A stretch of DNA of 64,000 nucleotides from Macrocystis pyrifera (taxonomy: Eukaryota; Sar; Phaeophyceae; Laminariales; Laminariaceae), in contig JASSKH010000045.1 of NCBI GenBank assembly GCA_031763025.1, forward strand, positions 868,001 through 932,000, in the 5' to 3' direction. The notes under the pieces are model-generated. The model saw only the letters and a list, made by a program, of their open reading frames with translations, was not told the origin of the DNA and did not search any database. Shown here one piece after another: positions 44,354 through 57,329 of the stretch; the first letter of the stretch is position 1; each line of letters opens with the position of its first letter. The position numbers and the translations under genes were made by a program.

Positions 44354-47300
44354 AGTAATAATCAGTACCGAGTACGATGGTGCCTGGTATTTTTTAGTGA
44401 GGAATGAGATTTTTCCCGCACATTGCACGGAAGGTTACGGACGCGAGAGGGTGTGTATTCTAGGCTGCGAGTTCCGTGAAACGGATTCAAGTGCCTGGTA
44501 CCGAGTATAATATAGCAGGCACTGAAGAATGCCCCCCCCCCCCCCACTCACGTCGCACAGAAGGCTATGCACGCCAGAGGAGGTGTATTCAAAGGCTGCG
44601 AGGCCTAGGCTCTGCTTATCGGATATAGTCCCTTGCTGGACGGGAGCGTAGCCCGCTCTGGCCGCGACGCCTACGAATCTCTCGGGGAAAATACACCGAA
44701 GACAGAAGCGGCTTCCGATAGTGACGCTGTTTTAGGACGGCTCGTTCGTTTCAAGTGTCGTAAAACCGCGCACCGCCCAGCGAGTTATTCGGGGCGTCGT
44801 GCGGTAGTACCTGGTGCTTGGAAGTACATTGTTATGGCCGAATACTATTGATAGGAACACTTTCTGATTTTGAACGCGCCAAAACGCGAGGGGCCCATTT
44901 CGCGTAGTTGCCTGCAAGCGTCCGACGTACGCCGTACGCCCTTCACAAACGCACACAAGTTGACAACAGTTACAGATTTCCTGCTGCGCGAGTCCCTGTG
45001 GTAGATCTAACTCTCCCCCCGATTTTTTCAATTATTTTGCTGCTTGGTTTTTATGTTTCCTCGTTGAGCAAGCTATCGCAGCGACGTTTAGCTACGGCTG
45101 CTTCTGCTTGCTGCTTTATGTGCGGTAGCCTGATGGAAACATCGGTGTGTCTCTGTTAGTTTCTTCTGCAGCTGCCGTGCTCATACAGTGCGGGATGTTC
45201 AGGTCGCAGTTGTTGTGTGCCATCGGAAGCTCGACGGCCGAGGCATCAAGTGGGAATGCTCAATCCGTTTTTACTTCCGATGCTTGATGTAGGGTGGCCC
45301 TTGAAGCTTTCGGTGCAATTTCATCCCTCTCTGTTTCGTTGCTGCTGCTCTAGCTGCTGCTGCTTCTTCTACGCTCCCATCCTCACTCAACGCCGGATAT
45401 TCAGAACTCGACTGCCAGACTCCCACGAGCGACAAAAAAAATCGAACATCGTGCCCCCGCAATAACGATGGTGGCTGTAGATGCGACACGTTCCATGAAG
45501 CCCCTGCTCCGCGAGGAGGTCCCAAGCATTTTTCGTTTTGTTTCAGTCCTAGTTTGTCAAGTTGGTGTACACTACAGTACTGTACCTCCCCTATAAACGT
45601 GTATTGATAAGGGTACGCTTTGGAGGTTCGACAGCGCTTGTACATATTATTATATGGAGTATCATAATTTGTGCATCACGACGGCCAATTTATTTGGTCT
45701 TGTGAGCAACCTTGTCCGGTCCATTTCAGAGAGTGTACCCTGGACGTCGATCGTTCATACCTGTAGATATTATTCCCAAAAAAAGAAAATCATGGAATGA
45801 AAAAATAAGAAACGATGCATTGAATTTATAAGCTTGCGTGAAATGGGCGCTTCGGCATGGATCGCTTCGTGGTCATGGGGTTCAAGTGTTGCGTTTATTT
45901 TTTTGATAGTGCGATCGATATACGTCCATCCTGACATCAACGACAACTGACTGATCCTCCCTGAAACTTGTAACACTTGGTGCTGTCAAGGAACATCATG
46001 AACTTGTGTATTTATTGGGACATAAGCCAAAATCGGACACACCTGTTCCATTCGAGCCAAAAGCAGGTACACATTCTGACACCAAGAAAAAAGAAAACGT
46101 CACGAGAGGCGTTTTTTGGCCGTGAGAAATCACAACTTTTTTTTTTTCGCCTCAACATTGAGCGCGTGGCCTCCGAAATCTGAACTGCTTTGTTATATTC
46201 AGGGTAGGTACATTCAGGTACCACGGGGTCCACTTGGACCTGAAGAGGGTCACCATCCTATGTTTCTCCACGGCGGGCACGGCAAGAGTATTCTTTCTGG
46301 CACTCCCCCGCCGTTGCTAGCTTTGAAGCCTCTCGACCGTCCTTGCGCAGCCGTCTGCTCGGCACGAATCTATTTTGCTGTACAAAAGCTGAGACCAGCT
46401 CGACTCGGGGGTGGGGCAGACGAACTGCCGTCTGTGTCGATGGTGCCGTAATAAGGCTCCGGTAACCATATAAATCAACAGAGTACACATCACAATACCT
46501 GGCAGAATAAGCACATCGTACGCCCTAAAGGAGGAAAAAGTGAAATCAGCGTGAGTTTGTATACCTAAAATGCACGTACGCACTGACTTTATACTTGTAC
46601 GCAAGAATTGCAGCCGAGGGACCGGAGACGCGTACGAAGAGAAAAAACAGTGCACGTATGGCCTCTCTGATTCGCTGAAAATCAGGAAAAACAGTTGAAA
46701 GCTAGAAAAAGTAGACAAATCCATGTGTATCTGGCCAGTTTCGAGCCAAGAACAGGTACTATGTGAGGCTGGTCAATGGCACAGGGCTCCTTGCGTGTTT
46801 TTTTCTACTTGTTTGTAGTTTTTTTTGTTTTTTTTTTTTTTTATCCTCCGGCGGATTGGTAAAAATGAAGCTTAAGCTCACCACACTTCCACGTTCGCGA
46901 TTTCGTGTCGTGTATCAATTTAGCCCAGTTGGGCACGTTGACCTGTTTGTAGTGGATACCTGATTTCGTCCATCATGGACCTGGTATACCTGATTTTGGC
47001 TGAAACCCAAGCAATGCGAGTTTTTAGTGTTGATAAAGCCTGAAGAATCGAGTGCCCCAGAAAATCAAGGCTTTTCACGGTAGTTTGACGGGACGATAAC
47101 GACGGTAGCGGCGGGACAGGACGGTAAAACCGCCGCCAAAACAGTCCCGTCGTCCTGTCCCGTCGACAAATTCCCTGACTATCGTCACTTACCGTCCCGT
47201 CCCGTCGAAAGAACCTCTCCCGTTGTACTTTTACCGTCCCGTACTGCCGATATCATCTCTCCCGTTGGGAATTACCGTCCAGTCCCGTCGCGACAACATG

Positions 47301-47920
47301 AATTTATCGTCCCGTCCCGCCATCAAAAACTGCAACGTTGTCACTTACCGTCTCCTCCCGCCGACACAACTTAGCTCCTGCCGTCCAAGATACACTGGTG
47401 CCTGTCGTCTATTCCCCTCAATTCCCACCAAGAAATTACGACATTACGAAATTTCGAGTTTTACAAAACAAGAAATTTCCTAGGTTTACCTAGGGCTTCT
47501 ATATGGGAGCAAAATTAAAAACCTGTCCTACTGGACAAAATGACAAAAAACGGTACACAAGCGATTTTTTGCCACAGTTTACGGTACAAAAAATTCAAAC
47601 CAGGAGATCAGGGTACACCAGACCTAAGTTAGATGACGTTTTAAGTCAGGTTACACCGTTTTATAACAAAATGTCAATGTCCGTCCGTCCAAGTCACGAA
47701 AATTGCGAAAAAACGGTACACGAGTAACTTTTTGCCACAACAAAAAATATAACGAGGTAATCAGGGCGCACCAAACCCAAGTTAGGTGACGTTTTATGTC
47801 ATGGTATACCTTTTTCTGGTAAAAAACAATATCTAGTGCAGCTTATAATTACGAACATAAACCGCGTTCATGAATATAAGCGCTTTTTCGTACTCGTATT
47901 CAGACGCATAGTCAAGCGTA
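44354..47920. other. No gene recognised
   Basis: Unique and low-complexity DNA. The segment GGCGGATTGGTAAAAATGAA with AGCTTAAGCTCACCACA at 46850-46890 is shared with 37015-37055 (PI4K intron). A run of CCGTCCCGTC words occupies 47085-47290. Short frames show no motif. Confidence 0.55.
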
Positions 47921-47929
47921 GCTAATATT

Positions 47930-49235
47930 TCTGAAGAATTTTTCTTTCGTTTCGTGTGCGTGCGTGTACTCAGAGCACGGCACCGCGGGCGAGCCCGGCG
48001 CCGTCGCGGGTGTCAGAGGGTGCTGGCGGGTAAAAGGGGGGTTACATGGAGCGCGGTCACCGTTTTCGTGGCTAGGCGTCGCGTGTGCCTCGAGACATGA
48101 GGGAATCATGAATGGGCTATCTGGCCTCCGTCTGTGAAATTGTAGATACAATTGTAAGGTCTACAAGGCGCTTCGCTCCGCGGGTTGCATACGCCGCCCG
48201 CTACGCTCGCTCAGGAAGGAAAATTACATGTAACTATGCGAAGCGGACAGAGGTCCATGATTGAATGTATTTTTTTATGATGATTGTAGTTGCAAACTGG
48301 CGACGTGACAAAGTCAAGAGTCCCGCCGCCATGCTGCAGGAAAAAGCTGCTCGGACGCCACATACATCAAGGCGGAATAATGGGACGGAACAGACGGCCC
48401 AAACGATTAAGTGCAAACCGGCGATTTGCAGATGCCAAGAGCTCCATGCTTCACCTAGGAAAACGACCCGAACATCGCATGCCGTACGTACGTACAAACC
48501 CCATGTACTGTAGGGTACGTATTTTCTTCTTTTGATACGCTGTATGTGCCTGGGTTGTACGAAAGAGAAAGCACGGTACGGCACAGGAGCGCAGCATAGC
48601 AAAAACATTGAAAATGAAACCGAATTTTCGGAAAGAACCCCCCCCCCCCCCCCCCGTCCCCTCTCATGTAATGATTTTCTGCGTAATTGGAACACACCTT
48701 GCACCGGTCAAAAAAGAAAAAAAAAACGAACAGCAGAGATTCTCTCTCAGCCTCGACCGCCGCCCACCCCTCGCGCGACCACCTCGCCGCCGATTCGGTC
48801 CTGGTGAAGCTTTCCTCTCTCTCTGCCACAATGAGCCCCGTCGCCCGCCCCGCGTGAAGCCCGGTGCTCACCGTGACTCTCGTTCGCCAGCTGGACAATG
48901 TTTGTGCTCAGACTGCATAGCTCTTTCTGTGCGAACTTCAGCTTGGTCGCAAAAATAAGAACGCTTGAACCATATATTTCAATATCGAACGGCCCTTATA
49001 GACTAGTACATACTCAATCAATCTAATTTTTCAAATGGAGGCCAGGCAGAGCTAATTCATACCTCCCTCGTGTCTCGAGGCACACGCAACGCCTAGCCAC
49101 GAAAACGGCGATCGCGCTACTTGCAACCCCACCTCTACCCGCCAGCACCCGCTGATATCCGCGACGGCGCCGGGCTCGCCCGTGATGCCGTGCTCTGAGC
49201 ACACGCACGCACACGACACGAAAGAAGAAAATAGG
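47930..49235. mobile_element. 1.3-kb element with ~210-bp terminal inverted repeats
   Basis: The left arm (about 47930-48145) and the inverse of the right arm (about 49020-49235) match throughout: CTTTCGTTTCGTGTGCGTGC, CAGAGCACGGCA, CGGGCGAGCCCGGCGCCGTC, GTTTTCGTGGCTAGGCGT and GTGTGCCTCGAGACA, in order and in opposite orientation. The 870-bp interior has no recognisable transposase. Probably a non-autonomous foldback or Mutator-like element; class is inference. Confidence 0.75.
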
Positions 49236-49349
49236 AAAAATAAACTGAAAGTGCGAAAGAAATTTCAACGAGCCGGTGAAAAAAGCGAAAGAGAGTGCCA
49301 AACAGCTGAAAAAACGAAATATGTGCAGAAACACCCACCACCCGCCTTT

Positions 49350-50060
49350 GTTTTCGATGACGGCACTCAACCTTACGTCGTCTGCCCTATCGTGGCAAAT
49401 CCTTCGCCGCAGCGGCGGCACAAAACCTCGCGCCGCACAGGCCACAATGGCAGAGCCGTTTGCCACAGCGACGGCATAACATTACCTCACGTCCTCTGGG
49501 CAAAGTAGCACAGCGTTCACATTAGAAATCAGGTGAAGCACACTGGTACGGCGCCGTGTACGATATTCTGCCTCCCACCGCCTGCCTTTGCTATGACGAC
49601 GGCATACAATCTCTCGGCGTCTGAGCAAACAAGGCATCCTTTGCCGCAGCGGCCAGCGGCGGCACAAACCCTCACGTCGCCTAGGGTTAAATTGGCCGAG
49701 CCTTTTGCCACAGCGACGGCATAACACTACCTTACGTCGTCTTGGAATAAGTGGCACATCCTTAGGCATAACGACGGCACATATCGCATGTCGTTTGAGC
49801 AAAAGTGGCACAGCCTTTGCCACTACAGTACAACGGCGCATAACCTGACGTCCTCTGAGCACAAGTGACACAGCCTTTGCCACAACGACGGCGCATAACT
49901 GCTGTGAATGTGTCTATTAATAGGTGGTAATTGGTACGGTGCTGTAGTATCCATTACCACGTCGTCTGAATACAAGCGGCCTAGCCTTTGCCATGACGAC
50001 GGCACATAACCTCTCGTCATCTGAGCGAAAGTGAATGCATCCAAGTTGTAAGTGGCACGG
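49350..50060. repeat. ~60-bp minisatellite
   Basis: Words CCTTTGCCACAACGACGGC, ATAACCTCACGTCGTCTGAG and CAAAAGTGGCACAG recur about ten times. A 133-codon minus-strand frame across it is a by-product. Confidence 0.85.
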
Positions 50061-50384
50061 TGCTCTAGTATCCTTGACCTTGGACAGTTCCATGGTCTAT
50101 AATTCGTGCTACAGTAGGCATCATTATTTTTTTTTAATGGTATTCCATCGATACGGCATATGCCTTACGGGGTAGACTCTCGGTGCCCTTGAACCTCTTA
50201 GGACCGCAGTCTCGTTTTGGGGACAAACTACTCAGATTTATGTACCAAAAGTAAGTGCATCTAAATCGTAAGTGGTACGATGCTATAGTATCCAATGGCG
50301 ATTATGTAATGGAGTAAACACAAACCGAACCCCCCCAAACCCGGCAAAACACATGTCTCAGGGGATATCTCACCATCATCGGCC

Positions 50385-50680
50385 CCTACAATGACAAGTG
50401 CTCACCTTCACTGTCAAGGTGCTATGCCCTCAGTGCTTACCTTCACTGAACTCAACCCACGGGGGCGTTCACCTCGCCACAAAACCAGACCCCAGGACAC
50501 TCAGCAGCACGCAAGCCTACCAAACTCCTGGAAACCACATAGCATGCAAATCTGAGGGGGTGACTCACCTTCACCTCTCAGCGACAGCTCAATGACAAGT
50601 GCTTACCTCCACTGTCAAGGTGCTACGCTCATCAGTGCTCACCTTCACTGAGGTCAAATCTCGGGGGCACTCACCTCGCC
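50385..50680 (+). repeat. ~199-bp direct repeat, two copies
   Basis: AATGACAAGTGCTCACCTTC ... CACCTCGCCAC at 50391 recurs as AATGACAAGTGCTTACCTCC ... CACCTCGCCAT at 50590. Internal CACTGTCAAGGTGCTA and GGGGGCRYTCACCTCGCCA words are shared. Confidence 0.8.
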
Positions 50681-51594
50681 ATCCCACCTGCTAGTATTGA
50701 CAACATACTCACTCCCCAGCATGCTGCCATACGAAGAGTACCAAGCAATCTAGAAGCCCAACCCCCCCCCCCCCCCCTTGTTTTCTGTGATATGACATAG
50801 CATAGACAAAACAAGTCTGTTCGAAGGCTGGCCCAGCTCTTAGTGGTAGTATGTAATTTCTCATGGTGTCCTTGCAGAGTCCGTCCAGGACAACATGTCC
50901 GCTCATACTCGTGTAGGTTTTTAGGTTTTAGTGTGGTGCTCGAAGTAGGTTGTCATATGCGTAGGTGAATACTGCTGCAATTCATACTTACCGGTACTTG
51001 ATAACTATTGGTACTATATATGTCGCTACAGAACGAGATGACGTTTTCCAGGCACCGCTGTTCGGGGACCGCGACTGTATCGGTGATTTCAGACTATGTG
51101 ATAGACTTTAGTGACATGCTGGTCGTCGTGAGCATAACTGCTGTGGTTCATACTTCTACAGGGCATGTGTACGTGTGATTACTATATGTTGCTATGTCTA
51201 ATAATAATGAGTTTGCCTTATTCAGGCCCCGTTATCCCTGGACCACCGCTCTGTGGTTGATTTAAGGTTATGTGATCCCCATATAGGTGAAATGATGGTC
51301 GTCAGGACCGAACATGTCAAAGTACTAAAACGACTCTATTTCATACGCATTTGGAAATAATACCAGGTACGAGCATAATACCTGGTGTACGGTTGGTGCG
51401 AAACAAGTGTCGTGCCCCGGCAGGCAACACAAGAACCAGCACAATAAGCAATACTGCAACGCTTACCATAAACAGAGTAAGACAAAGAACCTATAAGGAA
51501 AGAACAGGCAAATCGAAGCACAACGAAAACAAAGGGAAAAACAACCTCCAGACAGGCAGCAGTTTGTGGTATAGACGGGTTCTATCTACTGCTG

Positions 51595-52200
51595 TTAATC
51601 AATCTGATACCCAGCTATATCCTGTCTGCCGGCTCCTCCCTGTCTTCGTCCATCGTGCTCCACCCCCGGAAAATATGGGCTAGGCAGCGCAAAACAAACA
51701 AAACAGGCTCGCCGTCCATATGCTGCCCGTTGGCGTCTACTGATGTACACTTGAGATAAACGTTCGGTTTTCGTTCGCCCGTTGACCTTTGAAGATTGTC
51801 CAGCACAGACATTCAAAAACACGCCTTGACAACTCGCACTTCCGGCATGCGTTATGCTCCCAACATACTTTGTATATGTTGCGACAATCACCACCTCACC
51901 CATCGTGAGGTTTGAGCTCCAGGACCCACGCTAATAACAGCAGCGACAAATTACAGTGCTGCTGTAGACCATAAGGGGTCTTTTGGGTTACATGAAAAAT
52001 AACCAATGTTATCCATGATCGAAACCAACAAGACCATTTCATAGCAGGACCCCGATCGTGGGTAAATACATCCAGGCCCGAATAATCGAATCTTTGTGTG
52101 TTTGTGCTCTTGACAATTTGAGCGGATTTGAAGGGGTAATCTTCGGCCATAACCTAAACTGACAAGTACAGTAGTATCGTAGCTCATTCACAGCAGCAGC
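51595..52200 (-). other. Protein-like but frame-broken segments
   Basis: On the minus strand, MAEDYPFKSAQIVKSTNTQR (from 52150) and VYLKCTSVDANGQHMDGEPV (around 51700) look like real protein, but they lie in different frames separated by stops. No homologue is recognised. Could be exons of one gene or a decayed gene. Confidence 0.25.
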
Positions 52201-52675
52201 TATCTCATCGCTTACATCGGCAGCATAGTGTACAGGAGTATATGGCGTATCTGCTAAAACTAGAATGAGCCTGCGTGAGGCAGCTCGGTACATTGAAGAC
52301 AGTACCTGTGAATACTTCGCATATGAACAATGCAGATAAACCATGCTTGACAGTCAGCCTGAATGATGTAACACGTCGAACGTATACGCTTTTGTACTAC
52401 CCCTGTATTGCGACCCCTCGAATGGTTTGGAACTACTGCAATATGTGTGTGTTGTCGTGTTGTCTTCACATGCCGTCCTTTCAACCCAGCTACATCATCA
52501 GTACAACCCAGTGTCCGTTCTGATTTCTTATACTAGAGAGATACTATTAACAATTATGTGCAGACTGAGATCAACCAGAAATAATCGCAGGTTAATGGGT
52601 AAATCAAGTTCAATGCTAACGCAACGGGTACGAGAACACCGTAACACGAGCTATGTGATAGCTTATTATTAACAG

Positions 52676-53296
52676 TTATCGTAATTTCAGGTAGTTATCA
52701 GTTTCAACGTAGCTTTCATAGGGTGCTTTCACGCGAATGATGGCCTGCTTGCTGTACTCCACAGCTGAACGGCTTTATAGCGATACTTCCTGCCGGGAAG
52801 CAGCGGTGTGATGCTCTGCTGCGGCAGTAAGGTGCACATTGTACGTGTGTGGTAAATATCTCCACTCTCGTAGAAGCAGAAAGAATGGTAGGCCCGAGGG
52901 TCCAGAGAGATCTTGCCATACGCCCTACCAGATACAGGTCTAGGAGTATAAATACGATATATACCTACATCCATCGGGTATGTGTTTTGTCGACGAGTTA
53001 TTAATAAGATGACTTGTTCAAATGGATCTTTAATGTACAATATATATGTATCGGGATAAAAGGTAAACAGCCCCACCCCAATAGATGCAAGAGAGGTAGG
53101 CCCAAGGTCCAGAGAAATCTTGCCTGTGGTGTGGTAATATCCCACTCCGTGACTGAAAAACTTCAACCCGTGCGACACAGCCTCCCCCCCCCCGATTCTT
53201 TCGCTTGAGGTATACCTTACAGGAAGAAAAATATCAGCATTTTCGACTGTAGGCACAACATCAGAACAAAGAGAAAAAGCAATCCCTCGGTTGTGT
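52676..53296 (-). CDS. Unrecognised beta-rich protein, possibly frame-broken
   Basis: An open frame from about 53296 reads GIAFSLCSDVVPTVENADIF, KISLDLGPTSLASIGVGLFT and AYGKISLDPRAYHSF, then shifts near 52755 to VEYSKQAIIRVKAPYESYVE and a TAA at 52676. GKISLD occurs twice, about 200 nt apart, with matching DNA (GGTCCAGAGA.ATCTTGCC on plus), indicating an internal duplication. AT-rich codon use (ATT, TTT, TAT) differs from the GC-rich RoxA and PI4K exons. An IGGGE stretch lies on a C10 homopolymer. No family recognised. Confidence 0.35.
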
Positions 53297-53805
53297 TACA
53301 CACGCTATATACCTGTTAGCCTGGTAGTGGTCAGGCTTGCTTGCATCGTATATTTATCATACAGCCCGAACCCTCCGGACACAGCAAGCCACCCCTCCCT
53401 CTCTTGTGTGCAAGCTCATCATCACGCCCAGCTAAAACTATCTCACCACGTGTGACCCGTGTCCCACAAAGGGCTTGCGTACCCGTTCTCCATTTGCTCC
53501 GGTTTCCTTCTACGTTCCTTTATTGCTCGGTGTTCAGTCCTTGAAGTGTTGGACCTGGTCCCGACCACAACGCTCGGTTGGTGTGCAACACAAACAATGG
53601 TGGAACCGTGGGCATTGAAGAAAGTCAAACGTGCCTCGTACTTTCCATTGGGTGTGCATACTGTATAGTCGTTCCGTCGTGTCGGTGTCTTGCTAGAGAT
53701 GCACAACCTATGTACGACGATCGGTCTAATACTTCCGATGTAGTCTAATCATCGCGGCCAGAATACTGGTTGCCAACAACAAAGACATGTGTACACATCT
53801 ACCAG

Positions 53806-54209
53806 GTATACGATAAAATTACTTGCAAGATCGAATGTGAGATGGTACAAGAGCATGATGAACATCATTTCACAGTTTTTCAAACATTCCGATCTCCCGA
53901 AATGCACTTCGACCACCTTGAGTTCACCATGATACCCAAGGGCTGGGGGGTCGATAGGACGGGTATCGCAGATCACTTAGCTTTGACTTTCTTTGGTTCA
54001 CTTGGTGGTGTTTACGTTCAACTCGCGTTGCACTGCATCGGTCTCCGTAGAGATGTGAGCGTAATGCGACCTTTCCCTTCTGTTGGATATTGTATTCGGT
54101 CCAGCGTTGTGAGGAGTGCTTCCCCTTGGTTGGCGATGCTGGAGGTTCCTTGGTTGGTTTCCTTATTGATGTTGCTTTCGTCTTCCCCAGTGACTACAAG
54201 CTTCTTCGG
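53806..54209 (+). CDS. Unrecognised protein fragment, two exons 53806-54054 and 54105-54209
   Basis: Exon one (83 codons) follows CATCTACCAG and ends AGAGAT|GTGAGC; exon two (35 codons) follows TTCGGTCCAG and ends CTTCGG|GTAAGG. All junctions are phase 0. Segments: CKIECEMVQEHDEHHFTVFQ, LALTFFGSLGGVYVQLALHC and PLVGDAGGSLVGFLIDVAFV. The intron would be only 50 nt, unlike the roughly 1-kb introns elsewhere. Start, end and function unknown; it runs into a tandem repeat. Confidence 0.35.
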
Positions 54210-54214
54210 GTAAG

Positions 54215-55720
54215 GGGTGGGGTCTCCGAGGTTCCTTTCATTACGCTCCGTTCATGTTTGAATTCGAGAATATGTTTGGTCGTTGAAAGGCATGCATGTA
54301 TTCGTCGGTGAACGATCATTCATGTGATATGCGATGAGGCATGCATACAAGCACAGCGAGCGATAGACGAACAGACGAGCGAGGAGTGTGCTTGCATGTG
54401 AATCAAGACCAAATATAACCTGAGTTCATGTACGGGTAGACCATAACGTCTAGGTCCAATGTCGACCCGACCCAGCACTCCGAGCGGTGTAGTCAGGGGG
54501 CAGCAGCACTACGATTGGATATTGTTAATACTTCAGCCGCCTTCCACACTCGTTCAGCACGTGTTGCCGCGCAAGAGAACTGCCAACCCCTTGCGAATGA
54601 ATATAGATGCGGACAGGGGACCAGGTTGCTCCGGCTGATTCGATGAGAAACGTGGGTTCGGGAGGGATGGGGTCTCCGAGGTTCCTTTCATTACATTCCG
54701 CTCGTGTGTGAATTCGAGAATATGTTTGGTCGTTGAAAGGCATGCATGCATTCGTCGGTGAACGAGCATCCATGTGATATGCGACGTGGCATGCATACAA
54801 GCACAGCAAGCGAAACACGTACAGACGAGCGACGAGTGTGCTTGCATGAGATTCAAGACCAAATATAATCTGAGCTCGTCTACGGGTAGAAAATAACGTC
54901 GAGTTCCTGTGGCGACCCGACCTCGGCTGTTGCTGCGAAAAAGAAACAATTTCTGGCGATTGAATGGAGATGTTGACGGGGAACCATGTTGACGGGGAAC
55001 CACGTTGCTCCGGTTGATTTGATGAGAAACGTTGGTTCGGGAGGGATGGGGTCTCCGAGGTTCCTTTCATTACTTTCCGCTCGTGTTTGAAGTCGAGAAA
55101 ATGTTTGGTCATTGAAAGGCATGCATGCATTCGTCGGTGAACGAGCATTCATGTGATATGCGATGAGGCATGCATACAAGCACAGCGAGCGATAGACGTA
55201 TAGACGAGCGACGAGTGTGCTTGCATGCGATTCAAGACCAAATATAATCTGAGTTCGTCTACGGGCAGACTATAACGTCTAGTTCCATTGGCGACCCGAT
55301 CCCAGCGGTTGCTGTGCAAGAAAACTATTCCTTGTGAACGAATTGAGGTGTTGACGGGGAGCCACGTTACTCCGGTTGATTCAATAAGAAACGTGGGCTC
55401 AAGAAGCGTGGGGTCTCCGAGGTTCCTTTCATTACATTCCGCTAGTGTTTGAAGTCGAGAAATGCGCTTGGTATTCGAAAGGCATGCATGCATTCGTCGG
55501 TGAACGAGCATTCATGTGATAAGCGATGAGGCATGCATACAAGCACAGCGAGCGATAGACGAACAGACGAGCGACGAGTGTGCTTGCATGCGGATCGAGA
55601 CCAAATAGAACCTGCATTCGTCTACGGGCGGGCCATAACGTCTAGTTCCAATGGCGACCCGACCCAGCCCCCAGAGCGGTGGTATAGTCAGGGAGCAGCA
55701 GCGCTGCGATTTCTGCCTTC
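54215..55720 (+). repeat. 4-copy tandem repeat, 360-450-bp unit
   Basis: The anchor GGGGTCTCCGAGGTTCCTTT occurs near 54221, 54670, 55048 and 55409. Each is followed by TGAAAGGCATGCATGCATTC, GAACGAGCATTCATGTGATA and CAAGCACAGCGAGCGATAGA. Long minus-strand frames (up to 207 codons) are repeated readings of this unit. Confidence 0.92.
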
Positions 55721-57300
55721 TACTCTAGGTTAAGGATATATATATATATATAAGTCTCAGCCACGCTCACCTACCGTGGGATGGGTCCACGCCCCCCCCT
55801 ATGTATATCCTTGCCTGGTCATGTTGTGTGTATACTCTGTGGTAAAAAGCCCTGGGAAAGAAAAAAAGAGGAGATACGTACGTATATTTTAACAATAACA
55901 TAGTTACAATTTAAAACATACATTACCTGCCATTCATTTATCTTTTTGTCTCGTTTATAGTGTTTTAGAAATTACAGTATTGTGACCCTATCACGGAGGC
56001 ACCGAGAAGTAGGTTTCTCGTTCCCATTTTCCCCAAATCTGAAAGTCGAGGAACAAATGGGATGAGGGGGCGAGGACCAAGCGAAACGTAGAAAACATGC
56101 CGACTGTGGCAGACGTTATGCGTGCTTCGTTAGACGAAAGCGTATGGTAACTACGGTGGGGGGCGGGCTGCGGTATCTGAGAAAATATAGTGTGGGAGAC
56201 CACCTACATAAACGCTCCGCCTTTGTCACCCCTCAAGCACGACATAAGCGTATGTTAGTTCCGGAAGAACCGCACGGAGACACGCTACAACACTGCGTGC
56301 CGACAACCAGGTAAACGCGTTCCGGGTGCATCACACCGCGATCGCATACCTCAGCGCGTATCACCGTCAGAGGGGTCTGGAAAATCGTACACGACGTTCC
56401 CACGGGACAACCAACGGTAGCAGAACCCCTAATCAACTAGGCTACAAGTTTGGGGACAATAAGGAATAGAAGGTACCCGCAAAAAGGATACGCATCAAAA
56501 GAGCGACGACATTGAGATAAGAGAAGGGTCAACAAGTATGGGTGTGATCTCATGCCGCAGCAGAGAGAGGCCTCATTGATCCCAAACTATATACGAATTA
56601 ACGTACGATGCGATGTTACAGCAGTAATCTGGACCAGAAAAGAGGGGACGCCAGCAGGGTGGATCCCTTTTCGGGAAAGCCTCCTTGTTGTATGGGGAGA
56701 CAGTGATTGAGTATCATTCCGTGAGCGATATCGCAGCTCTACAACAGCACGACAAGGTAGAAAGAGGCTAGGAAAAAACAGACCATCCCGCCCGCCCATC
56801 GTTGGTAGCGAGGTGTACCGTCGACAACGACATCAGTTGTGTTAGTGTTTATTTTACCGGGGTACCTACTCTCTGCGACGAGGTGCCGCGTTGATTGCCA
56901 GACAACCAACGCGGGAGTAGTAACCCTGGGTGAGAGTCTCCGGCTGGTCGCAGCAGGAGGCCTCATTGATCCCAAACTATATACGAATTAGCGTACGACG
57001 CGATGTTACAACAGTATTGTGAGATTATTATTTCTTGAACGTAGTGTTGTTGTAAATCAAGGAAACGAACGCGTCTTAGGCTGAAAACCGTCCAATAAAA
57101 AGGTTGAAGAATTTAGAGCCAGCTTACCGGCATTTGACGGTTGCTCGTCTGGCACGTCATTGCTGTCTACGCATGATGGGAGTAGTCTTGTAGTTCGAAG
57201 ACGGCAATTCGAGTGGCGTTGTAAGATGATGAGACGATCCAATAGTATTTTCAAGTAGAACAGGACTTTTCTGTTATGTATACGCGGCAGTACAGTAGGT
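55721..57300. other. No gene recognised; contains a 57-bp direct repeat
   Basis: GGCCTCATTGATCCCAAACT and about 37 further matching bases occur at 56571 and again at 56960, flanking about 330 bp. No coding signal found. An AT dinucleotide run lies at 55737-55752. Confidence 0.5.
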
Positions 57301-57329
57301 TCGCAGCAGTATGATATGCGCATGGATGT

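Noticed and set aside
49350..50060. Regular ~60-bp repeats resembling a CRISPR array
   Set aside because: Units are contiguous and degenerate, without unique spacers, and the genome is eukaryotic.
54525..55179. Minus-strand frames of 120-207 codons with similar sequences
   Set aside because: Repeated readings of the 4-copy tandem unit, with no splice or motif support.
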